A stretch of DNA of 64,000 nt. Origin: Novosphingobium huizhouense (lineage in GTDB: Bacteria > Pseudomonadota > Alphaproteobacteria > Sphingomonadales > Sphingomonadaceae). Below the pieces are notes generated by a model, which saw only the letters and a program-made list of their open reading frames with translations, made no database searches and had not been told where the DNA came from. The stretch lies in the NCBI RefSeq assembly GCF_020179475.1, contig NZ_JAILXZ010000001.1, positions 868,001 to 932,000 on the forward strand, read 5' to 3'. Both the position numbers and the translations under genes were made by a program. This document shows, piece after piece, positions 61,743 to 64,000 of this stretch (position 1 is the stretch's first letter; each line of letters starts with the position of its first letter).

Positions 61743-63290
61743 TCAGATCGCGCGGTCGCGGCCGGCCCAGAACGGCTCGCGCAGCTTGCGCTTGAAAATC
61801 TTGCCCGAATCCTCGCGCGGCAGGCTATCGGCGAAGTCGATCCGGCGCGGCACCTTGTAGGCGGTGAGCACGCGGCGCAGGTCGGCCTTGAGATCGTCCT
61901 CGTGCAACGCGGCGCCCGGCATCGGCTGGACCACCGCCATCACGCTCTCGCCGAATTCCTCGTCGGGGATGCCGAATACCGCACAGTCGGCGACGCCGGG
62001 CAGCTTGTGCAGTTCGGCTTCGATCTCTGCCGGATAGATGTTGGCCCCGCCCGAGATGATCATGTCGTTCTTGCGGTCGCACAAGTAGAGGAACCCGTCG
62101 GCGTCGAAGTAGCCGACGTCGCCCGGGGTGATCAGCCCGTACTTCTCCATCGCCGCGCGCTTTTCAGGCGCGTTCTGGTAGGTGAACTCGGTGGCGATGC
62201 GGCTCTTGCCGATGACTTCGCCGACGGTGCCGGGAGGCACGTCGTTGCCGGCCTCGTCGACCACCCGCAGGTCGACGCCGGGCATGACCCGCCCCACCGA
62301 GCCGGGATGCGCGAGCCATTCCTCCGACGTGAGGCTGGTCACGTTGCCCATCTCGGTCGAGCCGTAGTATTCGTTGATCACCGGTCCCCACCATTCGATC
62401 ATCGCGCGCTTGACCGGCGGCGGGCAGGGCGCGGCGGCGTGGGTGATGAAGCGCAGCGAGGAGAGGTCGTACTTGCGCTTCACCTCGTCGGGCAGGCGCA
62501 GCAGGCGGTTGAACATGATCGGCACCATGTTGAGGTGCGTGATCCTCTCGCGTTCGATCAGCGCGAGCAATTCCTCGGCATCGAAGCGCGGGGTCACCAC
62601 GACGTTGGCGCCGAGCCGGATCGAAAAGGCCGAATGCGCGTTCGGCGCCGAGTGGTAGACCGGGCCGATCACCGCGGTGACCACGCTTTCGGGCGGGGCG
62701 CGGCCCTCGATCACGTCCATGTAGCCATAGGAGCGGCCGAGCATCAGCGTGACCGCCTCGGCCTGCTCGGGGGTCGCCGGGGTGCGGCGCACGCCCTTCG
62801 GCCGGCCGGTGGTGCCCGAGGTATAGATGATCGAGGCGAGCGGCGGCAGCGGCTCGCCGTCGAACGGGGCCGCGGCGTCGACCAGCGCGCCCCAGACCGG
62901 CAGGCCCGGCGGCGGCGCGGTCTCGCCGAGGTGGTAGGCGCTGCGGATTTCGGGCGGGGTCTCGACCACGATCACCTTCAGCCCCTCGGGGATCGCCTCG
63001 GCGATCGGCGGCAGCAGGTCGGCGTGGATCAGCATCAGCTTCACCCCGCTGTCGCGCAGCAGGTAGCCCGCCTCGTCCGGCGTGTAGTGCCAGTTGACCG
63101 GCACCGGGTAGGCGCCGACGATGCCGGCGGCGAACGAGCCTTCGAAATAGGCGAGGTCGTTGCGCAAGTAGAAGGCGACGCCGTCGCCCGGCCCCACGCC
63201 CGCCGCGCGCAGCACGCTCGCCGCCTTGCGCGCCCGCGCATCGAATTGCGCCGGGGTCAGCGTGACATCGCCGCTCTTGATCCAGCCCAT
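61743..63290 (-). CDS. AMP-dependent acyl-CoA synthetase
   Basis: A 515-residue adenylate-forming ligase. SIIYTSGTTGRPKGVRRTP is the phosphate loop (A3), INEYYGSTEMG is A5, GDVGYFDADGFLYLCDRK is A7/A8, and LPREDSGKIFKRKLR holds the catalytic Lys. ATG 63290 follows GGAGAGAGAGG; an in-frame upstream extension reads into the hairpin and has an Arg-rich implausible sequence. It lies between the alcohol dehydrogenase and the acyl-CoA dehydrogenase, consistent with activation of an acid for beta-oxidation. Confidence 0.91.
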   Translation of the reverse strand: MGWIKSGDVTLTPAQFDARARKAASVLRAAGVGPGDGVAFYLRNDLAYFEGSFAAGIVGAYPVPVNWHYTPDEAGYLLRDSGVKLMLIHADLLPPIAEAIPEGLKVIVVETPPEIRSAYHLGETAPPPGLPVWGALVDAAAPFDGEPLPPLASIIYTSGTTGRPKGVRRTPATPEQAEAVTLMLGRSYGYMDVIEGRAPPESVVTAVIGPVYHSAPNAHSAFSIRLGANVVVTPRFDAEELLALIERERITHLNMVPIMFNRLLRLPDEVKRKYDLSSLRFITHAAAPCPPPVKRAMIEWWGPVINEYYGSTEMGNVTSLTSEEWLAHPGSVGRVMPGVDLRVVDEAGNDVPPGTVGEVIGKSRIATEFTYQNAPEKRAAMEKYGLITPGDVGYFDADGFLYLCDRKNDMIISGGANIYPAEIEAELHKLPGVADCAVFGIPDEEFGESVMAVVQPMPGAALHEDDLKADLRRVLTAYKVPRRIDFADSLPREDSGKIFKRKLREPFWAGRDRAI

Positions 63291-63338
63291 CCTCTCTCTC
63301 CGGCCTTGCGCCCGCGCCGTGGCGGGTCGTCGTCTGGC

Positions 63339-63368
63339 GGGGGGCGGCGCGCTTCGCTGCCGCCCCCC
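63339..63368 (-). terminator. GC-rich hairpin after the acyl-CoA dehydrogenase
   Basis: GGGGGGCGGC (63339-63348) and GCCGCCCCCC (63359-63368) form a perfect 10-bp stem with a 10-nt loop, 13 bp beyond the acyl-CoA dehydrogenase stop. No T-run, so it may pause or protect mRNA between genes of one operon. Confidence 0.5.
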
Positions 63369-63381
63369 TTGCACGATCAGG

Positions 63382-64000
63382 TCAGCGCGCGTTGCTCTGC
63401 ACGTATTCCTGGATCTTCTGCTTGCCGAGCTGGCTCATGTGGACTTCGTCCGGTCCGTCGGCGATGCGCACGAAGCGGTTGAGCGTGAAGAACGCCGCCA
63501 CCGGGGTGTCGCCGCTCACGCCCATGCCGCCGTGGACCTGGATCGCGCGGTCGCACACGGTCTGCGCCATCTGCGGCGCGACGACCTTGATCGCGGCGAT
63601 GAGATCCTTGGCCACCTTGTTGCCGAAGCGGTCCATCGCATCGGCGGCCTTGAGCGTCAGCAGGCGCGCCATCTCGATCTCGCAGAAGCTCTTGGCGATG
63701 TCCTGGCGGATGCTCGACTGGTCGGCGAGCTTCTTGCCGAAGGCGGTGCGGCTGTCGGCGCGGCGCGCCATGAACTCGAGCGCCCGCTGCGCCTGGCCGA
63801 TCGAGCGCATGCAGTGGTGGATGCGGCCGGGCCCGAGGCGCCCTTGCGCGATTTCGAAGCCACGGCCTTCGCCGAGGATCAGGTTCTCCTTGGGCACGCG
63901 CACGTTGTCGAAGCGCAGCTCGCATTCACCGCCGGGCGAATTGTGCGAACCGAACACGGTGAGGTGGCGCACGATGGTGATGCCAGGCGTGTTGGGCTCG
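63382..64000 (-). CDS. Acyl-CoA dehydrogenase, C-terminal part only (5' end outside window)
   Basis: The last ~205 residues of an FAD-dependent acyl-CoA dehydrogenase. EPNTPGITIVRHLTVFGSHNSPGGECEL is the open reading edge (core GITIVRHLTVFG), then FDNVRVPKENLILGEG, RIHHCMRSIGQAQRALEFM, ADSRTAFGKKLADQSS and IQVHGGMGVSG, typical of the ACAD10/11-like or FadE-like family. It introduces the 2,3 double bond in acyl-CoA. Reads into the synthetase operon after a hairpin. The N-terminal half is not in the window. Confidence 0.9.
   Translation of the reverse strand, partial: EPNTPGITIVRHLTVFGSHNSPGGECELRFDNVRVPKENLILGEGRGFEIAQGRLGPGRIHHCMRSIGQAQRALEFMARRADSRTAFGKKLADQSSIRQDIAKSFCEIEMARLLTLKAADAMDRFGNKVAKDLIAAIKVVAPQMAQTVCDRAIQVHGGMGVSGDTPVAAFFTLNRFVRIADGPDEVHMSQLGKQKIQEYVQSNAR

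Overview
This window is chromosomal DNA from a high-GC alphaproteobacterium, most likely in the Sphingomonadales (Novosphingobium/Sphingobium-like). The evidence is very GC-rich codon use, a DUF1134/EipA envelope protein, sphingomonad-style dispersed intergenic repeats at about 32.3-32.5 kb, many acyl-CoA and alcohol oxidation genes, a TonB-dependent receptor sugar locus, and EcfG-type (general stress) promoter motifs. I see no insertion sequence, prophage, CRISPR array or integrase. Genes are tightly packed, with many 1-4 bp overlaps.

Layout. 0-3.6 kb: the start of an aromatic/aspartate aminotransferase, eipA, a tRNA-Ser(GCU), and a cysteine-degrading PLP enzyme followed by its likely Lrp-type regulator, preceded by a cluster of GTTTGCAG-like boxes. 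3.7-8 kb: a membrane glycosyltransferase coupled to a Gfo/Idh/MocA oxidoreductase, then a VOC dioxygenase-like and CMD-family pair divergent from a small DUF1330 gene. 8-10.2 kb: modABC molybdate importer with a short ModC. 10.1-14.5 kb: a stress cluster of a 75-residue protein, a CinA-type amidase, two Crp/Fnr regulators, and a hemerythrin-domain protein fused to a repeat-rich stress region. Three of its promoters match EcfG spacing. 14.8-21.5 kb: a fatty-acid or xenobiotic acyl-CoA operon (thioesterase-like protein, beta-lactamase-fold hydrolase, 3-hydroxyacyl-CoA dehydrogenase, acyl-CoA synthetase, thiolase, VOC protein), with a perfect 38-bp palindrome inside it.

21.6-31.6 kb: an RTX protein, a phosphatase-like protein, a PQQ/heme alcohol dehydrogenase and an SDR under a palindromic operator, an exported dienelactone hydrolase-like protein, back-to-back alkB and yjbQ, a PEP-CTERM surface protein, and an exported amidohydrolase. 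31.6-32.5 kb is a gene-free stretch carrying dispersed repeats. 32.5-38.5 kb: a D-aminoacylase-like amidohydrolase, a GntR regulator with a classical TTGTCGACAA operator, a GH130-like protein, an SDR and a GMC oxidoreductase. 38.6-39.8 kb: a photolyase-like protein whose domain order looks permuted. 39.8-45.7 kb: a sucrose or fructan locus (fructokinase, GH68 enzyme, TonB-dependent receptor, LacI regulator) with two LacI operators.

45.9-51.7 kb: a three-gene signalling operon (hybrid kinase with three receivers, CheR, REC-PAS-HWE kinase-REC) ending in a strong terminator. 51.8-53.1 kb: a nucleotide-sugar dehydrogenase. 53.3-57.4 kb: the biotin operon bioBFDA. 57.5-60.7 kb: a cyclophilin, a chemoreceptor ending in a CheR/CheB-tether-like DWSEF, and a mini TonB-domain protein. 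60.7-64 kb: a zinc alcohol dehydrogenase, an acyl-CoA synthetase and a truncated acyl-CoA dehydrogenase on the minus strand, another catabolic operon. The points most worth following up are the permuted photolyase, the EcfG-linked stress island with a fused hemerythrin/GWFGD-repeat protein, the CheR-containing kinase cassette, and the palindromic elements.
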